From contig JAHCVI010000001.1 in NCBI GenBank assembly GCA_019096155.1, positions 5,952,001 through 6,016,000 on the forward strand: DNA of 64,000 nt. Direction: 5' to 3'. This document shows positions 33,544 through 43,596 of this stretch, one piece after another (position 1 is the first letter of the stretch; each line of letters starts with the position of its first letter). The stretch comes from Staphylotrichum longicolle. Lineage: Eukaryota; Ascomycota; Sordariomycetes; Sordariales; Chaetomiaceae. A model generated the notes under the pieces. That model did no database searches. It had not been told where the DNA came from and saw nothing but the letters and a program-made list of their open reading frames with translations. The position numbers and the translations under genes are program-made.

Positions 33544-34116
33544 ATGTGCCAGTTTTCTCGCATCGCCCGCGCCTGCGGACACTTTGAGGACGAGAATATC
33601 ACGTTCGGCGACCAATGCAAGACCGTGTGCGAGGCATCCAAGACCAACACCAAGGCCCTGGGGCGCGCAGGCAGCTGCTCCCGGTGCCGCCGCAAGATCG
33701 CGCGCCAGACGAAGCAGCCCGGCGGACAATCCAACCGCCTCACGGTCTCCGCCATAATCGACCAGCTCCGGACTTTGCAGGTTTCCGCCCAGCCTGCGCC
33801 TCACGGTGAGAAGCTGCCGCTGAAGCAGCAGCCTGCTGCTCCCAAGGAGAAACCTGCGCCAAACCATCCCGTTCCCAAGGAGAAACAGGCACTCAAACCT
33901 GTCGCTCCAGGACAAAAGCCGCAAGCCCACCAGGTTGCCACAAGGCCAGCTGACCCACGGCCGGGCCAGAAGCCTGCGCCTGCGCCTCCGTCTTCTTCAT
34001 CTGGCCGCACGGGTCAGGGTGCTACTACTACCGGCACCCCTTCTGCGGCCGCCAGGGTCGTCTCAGCGGGCACATCCCAGCCCCGCCAGGGCAACCGGAG
34101 CGTTCCCCCGGGTTAA
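33544..34116 (+). CDS. small Cys-rich N-terminus, Lys/Pro-rich tail protein; unknown function
   Basis: Intronless frame of 190 codons with a clean start (CAAGATG). The first 55 residues hold a compact set of possible metal ligands: MCQ, ACGHF, DQCKTVC and SCSRC, a CxH...CxxxC...CxxC arrangement resembling a small zinc-binding module seen in uncharacterised filamentous-fungal proteins. The remainder is a basic, low-complexity tail with repeated short units (APKEKPAPNHPVPKEKQALK; KPVAPGQKP; RPGQKPAPAPP), ending TSQPRQGNRSVPPG. No signal peptide, so probably intracellular. Neighbouring genes give no functional hint. The function is unknown; the ligand pattern is my inference. Confidence 0.68.
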   Translation: MCQFSRIARACGHFEDENITFGDQCKTVCEASKTNTKALGRAGSCSRCRRKIARQTKQPGGQSNRLTVSAIIDQLRTLQVSAQPAPHGEKLPLKQQPAAPKEKPAPNHPVPKEKQALKPVAPGQKPQAHQVATRPADPRPGQKPAPAPPSSSSGRTGQGATTTGTPSAAARVVSAGTSQPRQGNRSVPPG

Positions 34117-35197
34117 CTAAGTACTGTGTTTTCCATCACGAACGGAAAACAGCTGAAAGCACCAAAGGAAGTGCGGGCTGCAAGTAAGGGAAAGGTGCCA
34201 AGCGGAGGAAGAAAAGCGGATGGGATGGGATGGGATGGGATGGCCTACACCAGACGATTGGTTCAGGAAGAGGGCGGTTTCAGTGATGGTTGGTGCGGTA
34301 GCTGGTCTGCCCATCATGTCTTTTTCTCTATTGAATACAAGTCGATCCACAAACTCTTCCGTTTTGACTTTTCAAGAGACGTCGGTGCCAACATCGCATG
34401 CGGCCAGTCATGGAGGACCTGCTGTCTAAATAAGGTAACAGGGGGTAGCATCCTCCCTCCCCAACCTCCACAATGCCGTCATCCCGGCCGGAATGGGAGG
34501 CCCGCCAGAGCGGCACAGGACGGGTAAAGCCGCACGACTGCAGGGTCCAAACCATTTGGCCTTATCACAATTGCACCACGTCTACGGCGCACACCTCCCT
34601 GCTCCACACTCGATCTTGCGTTGCATCGTACCGATGCCTACTGCGCCGTGCACCCACTTCGAATCACAGTTTGAGCCTGGAACCCTCCGACCAACGGGCC
34701 GGAGATAAAGAACATGAAGCCATCCAAATCACGACCACCCCGGCCCTGCCTCGTCTCGTCTCAACATCGACCGCTACGCCGCCGGGCCCGCCGAGGCCGT
34801 TGACTTGCAGAATAGCAAAAGGCGGCAAAGCAAGAAACCCAGAATCAAGAATCCAACAAGTTGATTGTGAAACCACCCCGTGTCCTTTCCCCCTCCCCAA
34901 CCCACCATTAGCCCTGCATGATAAATGCGAGACGGCCCGAACCAACTCCATCGCCCCAAGAAAAAAGAGATGCCACCCCAACATGGCTGCGCCGCGATAC
35001 CATATTACCCTGGCCACACAAACCACACAGCCCAAGTCCCACCGTAATCCTGTGTCTCCTTTCTCCTGTTCAAGAACCACGCAAGGAACATCAGTAGACG
35101 ACAGACCAAGAGACTCCAGCATGTCCATGCTCCATGTCCCATCCAACAGGGCAAGAGAACCAAGACAAAAACAGGGGGCCAACGTCCACGCCTTTAT
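34117..35197. other. 1.1 kb convergent intergenic region
   Basis: 3' UTRs of the Cys-rich gene and choline kinase; includes the ATGGG microsatellite. No further gene seen. Confidence 0.4.
34220..34243. repeat. (ATGGG)n microsatellite
   Basis: Four perfect ATGGG units plus ATGG, about 100 bases past the stop codon of the small Cys-rich gene. Confidence 0.85.
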
Positions 35198-37897
35198 CTA
35201 GTACTCCACCACCTTGATCCGTTCCTTCAGCTCCTCGCCCAGTTCCTCGGCCTTGACCAGCCCCATCATGACACAATCCCCCAGGAAAAAGTACGCTCTT
35301 TCTTGCGCATAGGCAAGGTAATCGAACTCTTCTTCCTTCCCCTCCTCCTTTTCCTCCTTCTCCTTCTCCTTCCCCTCACCCCCGTCACCCTCCTCACCAC
35401 CAGCCCCATCCCCCTCCGCATCCCCCTCCCCATCACCATCACCAGCAGCAGTCGCCACCCCGCCGACGTCGACGTCGACGTCCAACCCGGGGATCTTGGC
35501 CTGCACGATGCCCCACGCGACCCACTGCGCGCTGTTGGCCGTGCGCCACAGCCGCGTCTCCTCGAGCAGCGCGCGGATCTTGCCCTCGGCCTCCTCCTCG
35601 CGCTTGCGCTCCTCCTCCTTCCACCCGCCCGGCGGCACGCGCGCGTCCAGCATGAACTCGACGATCGAGCTCGACGACGGCGTCGCGTGCAGGCCGGAGC
35701 CCGGTCCGGAAGGCGGGAAGAAGGAGGAGGAAGCACCAGCACCCGAAGAGACGGGTGGCGTCTGCGGGGTTTGGGCCGGGGACTCGGAGTAACCCCCCGC
35801 TGGCGTTGGTGGGGGCAGCTGCGGGCGGTGGTCGACGTACGCCTTGATAAAGCGCCTCTGTTCTTCTGGTGTGGGGTACTGGGATGTGTTGCAGGCGTGG
35901 GGGTGGACCGGGTCGTGGTAGTTGTAGGTCCATTCCGAGAAGTGGTTGGCAAACTCGAGGCCGGGGAGGTTGGCGGCTGCGTACTCAAAGTCGATGACGA
36001 CGAGCTGCTTGTGCTCGTTGGCGGGCTGGAGGAGCGGGGACTTTTGGTCGTCGGGGCGTACGCGGAGGATGTTGCCGTATTGTGTCTGGGGAGGATGTGA
36101 GTTTTGGGGGTTGGGCAACGGGGAGGGAGAGAAAAAGGCTTACGTCGTTGTGGGCAAAGACGAGCTTTTCGCGAATGTTCTTCGCGCTACCGTAGTAGGC
36201 TTCTAGGTGCTGGCGGTATTTCTCTACAAGGGCCTTGAAGACGGGCCACGGCACGCCGCAGACGAGGCCCCGCGCCTTCCATGCGCCGGCTGGTAAGGTG
36301 TGGGATTTGGATAGGATCTGCTTATCGAGGAACAGGACCGTCTTCTCCACCTGGCTGAGCCACTTGTCCCAGTTCTTCCACACACCCGGCCCCTGGTCCT
36401 TTTCCTCCTCGAGGAGCTCGACACCGTCATGCAGCTCCCGCATGCGCTTAGCAATCTGCTTGGATGTGTAAGGCTCCCGCATGCTCGTCGGGGTGAGAGC
36501 GGTGGCGTTTAGGTACTGCTCGAACCGGCCGTTGAGGAAAGTCCCCAGCAGCCGAGGGCCGATCTTCTTCCTGGCCAGACGCCTAAGCACGCCCAGTTCG
36601 TTCTCGCGATCAATCAGATGCTCCACTTGGGGCCCGTAGATTCTCAGCAAAACCTTGGTCGGTTGCTTCTTGCCCGGTTCGCGGGGAAGTAGCGATTCGG
36701 GCGGCGGAGACACCACGTAGACAGCGTTGGTCAGCGCACCACTAAGACGCTCGACCGAGATGCTCTCGCCGCTGTCGAGCGGGACGCGTTTCCAACCTTT
36801 GAGCTTGAGGGTGTGGGCGAGGCGGATGATCTCGTTTTTGAACGTGACCCAGTTCTGCTTCTCCTTCTCCTCCTTGCGGCTCGAGATGGAGGCGGAGTCG
36901 TCGACGCCGGCTTGGCCGCCGGTGTAAGCGAGAGTCTTTGAGTTGTCCAGGACCGCCTCGCAGCTGGGGACGACCACGTCGCCTTCGAACCACTCGGTGT
37001 CAGACGACGCAGTCCGAATGAGGTTCCTACTCGATCTCTTCCGGTGCTTCCGCCCCAGGCGAGGACCAAACGGCAGCAGCGATTTCAGGCCAAGCGCGGC
37101 CATGTTGTCATCCACGATCCTCTGCAGACGGTCCAGAGACACCTCGCTCGAGTTGGACTCGATGGAGTTAGCGCGCGGCCTACTGGCGGCCGAGTCTGGG
37201 ATGCTGATATGATTGGGCGGTGATCTCCGCCGGACAGAGTGCTTCTGGGTCTTCCTGTGCTCTTTCTTGGCTTTCTCGCGTTCAAGCCACTCCGCTACCT
37301 GGCTCAACAGCAGATCAAACCTGTGATGGTGATGGGTGTGAGGCTGCTGGCTTTGTGCCTCTTCTGGAAGGGCGGGCGAGCCGGCAGCCGTCTGATCAGC
37401 ACCGGTGTCCATGCTGAGGGTCGAGGAGCGAGAAGGGGTGGCGGATACGGGAGGGCGGCCACTGAGGCGCTTGGCGAGGCCAGCCGAGAACTGCTTCTTC
37501 ACCTGTGCCTCCTCCAGAGGTGAAGGCTCGGGCTCGGGCTCGGCAATTTGAACAGCTGCCATGTGTTAGCATGGGTTTTCTTGGATAACTTGGCAAATTC
37601 AATGAAACGAAGGACGATAAGAAGACGGGTGTTGTCGCAAGCCTCCTGCGTTTCTTGCGCGATGAGATGCAGTGCCTCCCCCGAGCGCCACAGAGACGAG
37701 ATTGGCAAATGAGACAACGTGCTGGCATGCGGCCATGCCGTCATGCTCTGACAGGGGGACGTGAAACAAACTGTCCGGGTGCCAGCAGGACACAAACCTT
37801 TGGTTGAGGCACTCAACGGGGGAGTCCTCTCGGCGTCGACGTCGGCCTTCAAAGCAGAGCGCCTTGGTAGGTTTGAGTTTTCTGACGGAGCAGACAT
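35198..37897 (-). CDS. choline/ethanolamine kinase, long fungal form
   Basis: Cytosolic kinase for the first step of the Kennedy pathway to phosphatidylcholine/ethanolamine. Exons are 37897-37798, 37555-36144 and 36085-35198; introns are 242 and 58 nt; 799 residues. The first 200 residues are a Ser/Pro-rich extension. The kinase fold begins near WVTFKNEIIRLAHTLKLKGW, with SGALTNAVYVV (nucleotide loop) and KVLLRIYGPQVEHLIDRENE. The Brenner motif LVFAHND-TQYGNIL (His502, Asn503, Asp504) is split exactly by intron 2. The second motif VVIDFEYAAANLPGLEFANHFSEW (Asp536) is intact. Between it and the C-terminus is about 190 residues of Pro/Ser and then Asp/Glu/Gly/Lys low complexity (DVDVDVGG; GDGDGEGDAEGDG; EEGKEEEFDYL) before the final helix QERAYFFLGDCVMMGLVKAEE. 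Which of choline or ethanolamine is preferred cannot be told. Confidence 0.93.
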
Positions 37898-38819
37898 TTT
37901 GGCGTTGGTCGCGTGATGTTACGAGGGACGGCACTTCGAGCCGTCTAGTTATTTCTTTATCTCTTCAAGGCGGCGTCTGCTGTGGGTGGAAGGGATGGGA
38001 AAGACAGCGATAGGCGCCAGGACCAGATAAGGTGCTTGAACACCGAGATGGAAGTCAGGCGGGCATCGGATGCCCAAAAACCCCGGTATCGCTTCCGCGT
38101 GATCGACTTCCAACGATAAAAAAGAGAGGCCTTCCCTGCACAGAAACACGCACGTCCTCGAATGTCGGTGTTGTGCAGAGCGAGGTATGTGCACGGTGTG
38201 TGATTGCTTCAGAACCCCGCCTGAAAAATAGGTATGATATCTGACGATGGGATGAGACGACGGAGGATTTCACGTGGAAATCTGAACTCCAAAAGAGATT
38301 TACCCTTGGAATCGCTGGCTCAAAATGGCAGGTATCGCTCGGGAACCTGATCTGTGGAGAAGGCATTAGCGCATCAGTGCAACAAGAGTGGATGCTGGGT
38401 CGTTGCATCGCATCCCCTACCTAACTGTGGTAGGGCAGGGTTCCAGGCTCCCCGCTGTAATGTGCACATTTGGCCCGTGCTCAGCATGACGTAGGTGGGA
38501 TGACCCCTTTCCTTACGCCCTCTCGGGTCGGTGACCCGAGCCTCTGGAGCGGGATGCAGCGTTGACAGGAATCCCGGTAACCTAAGATACCTAAGGTACT
38601 TACCTAGGTACCTTAACTAGCCTGAATGCCAAGCGCAATAAGCTAAGAGGAAGTAATCGCTGCTCCAGGCTTAGAGCATAGGAAAAAAGGCATCGACACA
38701 ACGGCGAACGATCCCAATCCTGCGTGGAGCAGCAAGCCACTGGCACATCACAAGTCGGTAGTCTAACAAGCGGAGATATGGTACAATTTTTTATACAGCT
38801 GTGGCTGCTATTGAGCCCT
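37898..38819. other. intergenic, choline kinase 5' side / SCO1 3' side
   Basis: 0.9 kb. Contains the TACCTAGGTA-type inverted repeat listed separately; otherwise no feature. Confidence 0.4.
38592..38615. repeat. inverted repeat, TAAGGTAC / GTACCTTA
   Basis: Perfect 8-bp arms (38592-38599 and 38608-38615) around an 8-nt loop, within an ACCTAAG/ACCTAGGT-rich stretch (38579-38620). Motifs of this TACCTAGGTA kind are scattered in many filamentous ascomycete genomes; that statement is general knowledge, not tested here. Confidence 0.7.
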
Positions 38820-39821
38820 TCACCTCGTCTTCAGCGGGCCCCTCCACTCTTTCATGTGGTCGAGGATCACCTTGGCAGCCTGTTCCGGCGAATGCTGCCG
38901 CCCGAGGGCCTCGACAAAGTCTCCCTCGGGATCCATCAGGTAAAAGTAGATGCTGTGGTCCACAAGATAGTCCTGGCCAGGCTTCACCTCGCTCGGCGTG
39001 CTGAAATACACACGGTACGCCTTGCACATGCTCTTGATCTGGTCGTAGGTGCCAGTCAAGCCGACGAACTTGGGGTGGAACTCGACCAGGTACTCCTTCA
39101 TCTCCTTGGGGCCGTCACGGGCCGGGTCGCAGGTAACGAAGACGGGGTTCAGGGCGCCCGGGCGCTGTTGCTCGACGAGATCAAACATGGTCGCCATCTT
39201 GTCCAGCTCCTCGGGGCAGATGTCGGGGCAGTGAGTGAAGCCAAAGTACACCTGACGCAACGGTGAGTCCGGGCAAATCAAAGCCAACAGTATCCTCGGG
39301 CGCTTCACTCACCAGAGAGTATCGCCCCTTCAGGTCCTGGTCCGTCACCGTGTTCCCGTTCTGGTCAATCAGCTCGAACGGACCGCCCACCTTGGGCCTG
39401 CCCACGCCCTTGTTCGACTCGGCTATCCTCTTGCTGTGCATCCGCTTCTTCTCGTTTTCAAAGTACCACACCAGGCCCGCGCCGGTCAGGACGAACAGCA
39501 GACCGGCCTTCCACGAGAAGGGCTGCGCAACGACAGAGTTAGCTGCTGTGTAGATGTGTATATCTCCCCCGTCACCACCCGGGCTCATGCGATTCGTACC
39601 CCTGACCTGTATCGGCTCTTGGCCTCCTCCACCGTCTTGAACTTGAAGCGGCGCTGCACCAAAGGCTGGTAGGGCTGAGACTGGAACTTCGTAGGGCTTG
39701 GAGCGGTCGGCCTCTTTGCTTGCGCGCTGCGCGCCGTCGACACCAGGCGGGTGCACTGTCGCGGTACTGCCCTCGGCAGGGCATTGATGGCTGCGCGGGC
39801 CATTGCGACTGGTTGTGGCAT
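38820..39821 (-). CDS. sco1: SCO1-type mitochondrial copper chaperone for cytochrome c oxidase
   Basis: Inner-membrane protein that delivers copper to the CuA site of Cox2. Exons are 39821-39600, 39522-39313 and 39251-38820; 287 residues. The N-terminus is Arg/Ala/Gln-rich without acids (mitochondrial presequence), followed by FSWKAGLLFVLTGAGLVWYF, the single membrane helix, then GGPFELIDQNGNTVTDQDLKG. The thioredoxin-like copper domain has GFTHCPDICPEELDKM (Cys152, Cys156) and DYLVDHSIYFYLM (His243), the three copper ligands. Splicing of intron 2 forms YSLVYFGFTHC. Ends EWRGPLKTR. Shares a 388-bp divergent promoter with the Spp1 gene. A longer start 20 codons upstream (39881) is possible but less presequence-like. 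Confidence 0.95.
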
Positions 39822-40209
39822 CGTGTCGTCGTGGGTTTGTGGGTTGGTTGTCTTTTGTCTTTTTTTACAAAGCCGGCGCAAAGCTTCGGAGCTCGTGAAG
39901 CTCGAACCATAAAATCTCCTGATTGGCGCGTATCAGCCGGCGTTTGCCTTCACAGGAACGTTAACGTTAACGCTAACTGCATGCCAAGCTCCGGGTGGGT
40001 CATCTCAACCACCGCTGAAAGTTAGTTATGCGTCTATTCAACTCACCCTTCAGTTGTAGTTTCTCCTTGTCTCAAATGAGCGTGTCGACGCGCCAAACCA
40101 TCCGATCAACAGCAGCTGTGCGACGCTGATGTATGCATTTGTGAGCTAGACTGGCCATGTACGCTCAGAAACTTGCACGACAGCTGGTACCGGGCCGACT
40201 TGCACATGG
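39822..40209. promoter_or_regulatory. divergent promoter SCO1 / Spp1
   Basis: 388 bases between two ATGs facing away from each other, so a bidirectional promoter. It contains a GTTAAC-rich tandem (39957-39977). Confidence 0.5.
39957..39977. repeat. AACGTTAACGTTAACGCTAAC tandem
   Basis: A six-base unit (ACGTTA) repeated about three and a half times with one mismatch, placed in the SCO1/Spp1 promoter. Confidence 0.7.
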
Positions 40210-41904
40210 ATGATGGCTTTCTCGTCCGCTTTCTTCACTCCCGACCTGGCGCCCTCTGAAGACCCCCGCCAACCACAGCAGGGACCACAGCAGGAACCCC
40301 AAACACAAGGGACTGAAACACCAACTAGAATGGAGGGCCGCAGCCAAACACCAGCCCAAGCCGGCAAAGACAGGCAGACCGCCGACCCCAGGCAATCGTC
40401 TCCCAGCATGCCTCGCTCCCAAGGAAGCCAACCCCCTCCGCCCAGCAGCGACGGCATCGACCAGGAAATGGGTGACGCCGGGAACGCGACTGGGAATGCC
40501 GCCAATTCGGCGCCCAAGACGGCCGCATCCAAGAAAAAGAAGGGCACCGCTGCCGCCGTCAAGGCCCCGCCGAAACGCGCCCGTCCAAGCACGGCCGGCG
40601 CAAAGAAGACCAAGGGCGGCGGAACGAAAAAGGCAAAGACCGATGCCTCATCCAAGCAGCCTGGCGCCGCCAACGCGGCCGACGACGGCGGAAACTCCAG
40701 CGAGTCCGACAACGGACCCTATTGTCTCTGCCGCGGGCCCGACGACCATCGCTTCATGATCGCTTGCGACCGCTGCGAGGATTGGTTCCACGGCGAGTGC
40801 ATCGGCATGGACAAGCACACGGGCGAGAACCTGGTGCAAAAGTACATCTGCCCCCAATGCACCGACGGTGGCCGCTACTCGACGCGCTACAAGAAGATGT
40901 GCTCGCTCCCATCCTGCAAGAACCCAGCGCGCATCTACGACGCCGCCCGGCCCAGCATCTTCTGCTCCCCAGAGCACTGCCAGGCCTGGTGGGAGCAGCT
41001 CATCGCCGCTCTTCCGCGCGCGAAAGCCGCCTCTGGCGCCGGCGCCGACGCCGACCGTCTCACCCAGGAAGAATTCATCGGCCTCCTCGACGCGCCCCGG
41101 CCACCCTCGTCTTCCCTCCCAACCCTTGACTCCAACTCTTTGCCGCCCACCCCCTGGCACCTCGGCAAACCCCCTTTCTCCACCCCTCCCAACTTCTGGG
41201 ACCTCCCCGCCTCCTCGCAAGCCCTCACCCCTGAGGAACACACCCTCCTCACGACCTCGGCCACAGCCCGCTACCAGCTCGGCGAGGAGATTGTGCTCTG
41301 CAAGAAGATGCTCCAGCTCATAGACATGGCGCTCAAGCAGCGCGAGGCCGCCATCGCCGCCGGCAAGGGCACCGCTAAAGACCTCTGCGGCTACGACGCC
41401 CGCCTCGACACCGTCAGCGCGACCCACGCCTTTGCGCTCTTCCTCGCCTCCCCGCAGGGCGAGGCCATCTTTCGCGCCGGCCGCCTCGACGTTCCTCCTC
41501 CTCCCCCTCCCCTTTCCGCCCACGACAACAACAACAACAACAATAACACCACACCCAACGGGACGCACAGCCACAGCCACCACCCCGACCTATCAACAAC
41601 AACAACAACAGTAGTGACAGACCCCGGCGACTTTGCGCACATGTGCGCCAAGAAAAAGTGCAAGCCGCACAACGGGTGGAGCGCCATCCTGACCAAGAGC
41701 GTGCGCCACGACATGAAGGAGCTGGCCGCGCAGGCCAAGGAGCTGCTCGACGCCGAGCAGCGCGTGCGCGACGGCGCCGCGGGGCGGTTCCGCCGCCGCA
41801 TCAAGGAGGGGAACGGGGTCACCGTTGTGTCGGGCGGTGGCGCCGGAGGAAACGGGGAGAAGAGTGGTGGTGGTGGTGATGACGATGACAAGATGGAGGT
41901 TTGA
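40210..41904 (+). CDS. spp1: PHD-finger subunit of the Set1/COMPASS histone H3K4 methyltransferase (Spp1/CFP1 type)
   Basis: Nuclear subunit that reads H3K4 methylation and supports Set1 activity. Intronless frame of 564 codons. Residues 1-165 are disordered and Lys/Ala-rich. PHD finger at about 172-222: YCLCRGPDDHRFMIACDRCE, then WFHGECIGM and YICPQC. A second Cys-rich unit follows (MCSLPSCKNPARIYD, IFCSPEHCQAWWEQL), typical of Spp1. A long linker ends with poly-Asn (CAA/AAC repeat near 41526) and poly-Thr tracts. The C-terminal block MCAKKKCKPHNGWSAILTKS and RHDMKELAAQAKELLDAEQR is characteristic of filamentous-fungal Spp1 and probably contacts Set1. Two adjacent ATGs; the first is given. 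Confidence 0.92.
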   Translation: MMAFSSAFFTPDLAPSEDPRQPQQGPQQEPQTQGTETPTRMEGRSQTPAQAGKDRQTADPRQSSPSMPRSQGSQPPPPSSDGIDQEMGDAGNATGNAANSAPKTAASKKKKGTAAAVKAPPKRARPSTAGAKKTKGGGTKKAKTDASSKQPGAANAADDGGNSSESDNGPYCLCRGPDDHRFMIACDRCEDWFHGECIGMDKHTGENLVQKYICPQCTDGGRYSTRYKKMCSLPSCKNPARIYDAARPSIFCSPEHCQAWWEQLIAALPRAKAASGAGADADRLTQEEFIGLLDAPRPPSSSLPTLDSNSLPPTPWHLGKPPFSTPPNFWDLPASSQALTPEEHTLLTTSATARYQLGEEIVLCKKMLQLIDMALKQREAAIAAGKGTAKDLCGYDARLDTVSATHAFALFLASPQGEAIFRAGRLDVPPPPPPLSAHDNNNNNNNTTPNGTHSHSHHPDLSTTTTTVVTDPGDFAHMCAKKKCKPHNGWSAILTKSVRHDMKELAAQAKELLDAEQRVRDGAAGRFRRRIKEGNGVTVVSGGGAGGNGEKSGGGGDDDDKMEV

Positions 41905-43035
41905 TTTTTGGGTGGGTGTGCCGTGAGCTAGGGTGGTTAGTAGCCTACCTTACGCAGGTTCCGTCGAAGTGTGGAATGGGGATGAAGTGAGAGAGGGTGA
42001 TGAGAATGGGGGAACAGGGTGAAACTACCTTAGTCTGTTCACGGCGCAACACGGTTCCGGAGAGGGTGATGATCTTGGGAATATCCGCAGGGTAAAACCC
42101 CTTCAAACTCAACCAGTGCCCGTTCAAAATCTATATATAATACAATCATGTCTAAGTAAACGTCCGCCCTGCCACCTTGATTGTGCTTTTTCAAGAGAGG
42201 AGAAGAGCTGGCTTGGCACCGCCACCACCGCGAAGAGAAAAACAACGATCAGAGAACCCGCAACACCCAGAGAAAAGGGGGGAAAAAGGGAATAGAAAGC
42301 ATCCAGCTAGCTGTCAGCCGGGCAACGGAATATACAAGAAACAAAAGGTGGGTATAAGAAAACCAAAACCAACGGGACTCATGACGGCCATCTCATAACA
42401 ACGTTTGACATAAAGTCGTAACCTGAAAAGCAGAAATCCGGCCCTTACTCGAGCAAAGAGAAAGAAAGCGAAGAAAACCAGAAAACAAACCAGGTTGCCA
42501 ACCTGGCTTTTCAGAGGAGAATCAAAGTAGACCGGCCGCGAGGCCAAATTCCATCTTGTGAGTTTCGGCCGTGAGGCCCGCCCAAGTCTTGTCGAGACAT
42601 CCATGGTCGATGACGTGTGTGAACCGCCCCTGACCTGCCGCCCATGATTATATATGCTATCCGCCCCCAATGTGTCAGTTTTGCGTCCTCTTTCGTCGTC
42701 TGGTTGGTGGCACCAGTGAAAAGATGTCGCGGTTCTGTTGGTTCCCGCTGTATGGCAACCAGGAGAGCACCCTCTCCTCCCAGGCATCAATGTCCCGTGG
42801 CGCGCATGGCCCCCTCCCTTTTTGTTTCCCGAATCGGTCGTGTGACCCAGATATTCTACCCATGCGCCTCCATACGGTTTTGTTTCATCCTCTGTATTAT
42901 TGCGTCCGCCAACTCCAGTGGCAGCATCACCTCTTCACCATTGAAGGTTCATCACTCTCCCACGCGCCTCCATGACAAGCCCCCCATCCGTATAGGTTGT
43001 GCCATGGATTTGGCTCTCGAAACCCATCGAATCCA
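41905..43035. other. 1.1 kb convergent intergenic region
   Basis: 3' sides of the Spp1 and CNL1 genes. A/G-rich stretches near 42230-42480 on the plus strand. No gene or RNA fold that I can support. Confidence 0.4.
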
Positions 43036-43596
43036 TTAGGCCCGACGTCTTCCAGAACTTGAGTGCCCGTGGCTGCGGTGCGAGGAATGGCCGTGCCGGT
43101 CCCTCTTGGACGAACTGCTGCCACCACCAGACCGCTCCAGCTCGCGCTCCAACTCCTCGGCCCTCTGGCGGTACCCTCGCACAATCTCACGGATCTGGGC
43201 AATGCGGTCAAAGTCCAACTCGAGCTCGTCAATCTGGGCCATGATGTCGTGGTAACGCGCAATCTCGGCGTCGGCATTGTCGATGAGGTTGCCGGCCCGG
43301 TCGTACACACTGAGCGTCACGATCTGCGACTGCTCCATCAGGTACTCGAGACGCTGCTGGATCGACTGCATAACTCGGTCGAAGTGGCGGCCCAGCGCAG
43401 TGAGAGACGACGTATCCATCAGGAGCAATCCTTGCGACGACGCGCGGCTCGCGGCGCGCGACGAGGTCGACCCAGCGCCCGCTGCAGCCACCGCCTGCTG
43501 GCCATGTCGCAGCAATTCGACCTGATCTTCTGTCAATCCCAGCTGCGTATCGGGCACCGCGTTCGGGTTGGGAGCCTGGTGTTGCGACGACGACAT
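43036..43596 (-). CDS. cnl1: BLOC-1 subunit CNL1-like protein
   Basis: Likely subunit of the fungal BLOC-1 complex acting in endosomal traffic (BLOC1S4/CNO family). Intronless, 186 residues. Features match the ascomycete CNL1 pattern: a short disordered start; LGLTEDQVELLRHGQQ; SSRAASRASSQGLLLMDTSS; then ALGRHFDRVMQSIQQRLEYL, DRAGNLIDNADAEIARYHDI, MAQIDELELDFDRIAQIREI and VRGYRQRAEELERELERSG, a long amphipathic coiled coil. It ends with a Ser/His/Arg-rich tail. ATG at 43596 (MSSSQHQ) is used; no ATG precedes it in frame. Confidence 0.82.
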   Translation of the reverse strand: MSSSQHQAPNPNAVPDTQLGLTEDQVELLRHGQQAVAAAGAGSTSSRAASRASSQGLLLMDTSSLTALGRHFDRVMQSIQQRLEYLMEQSQIVTLSVYDRAGNLIDNADAEIARYHDIMAQIDELELDFDRIAQIREIVRGYRQRAEELERELERSGGGSSSSKRDRHGHSSHRSHGHSSSGRRRA

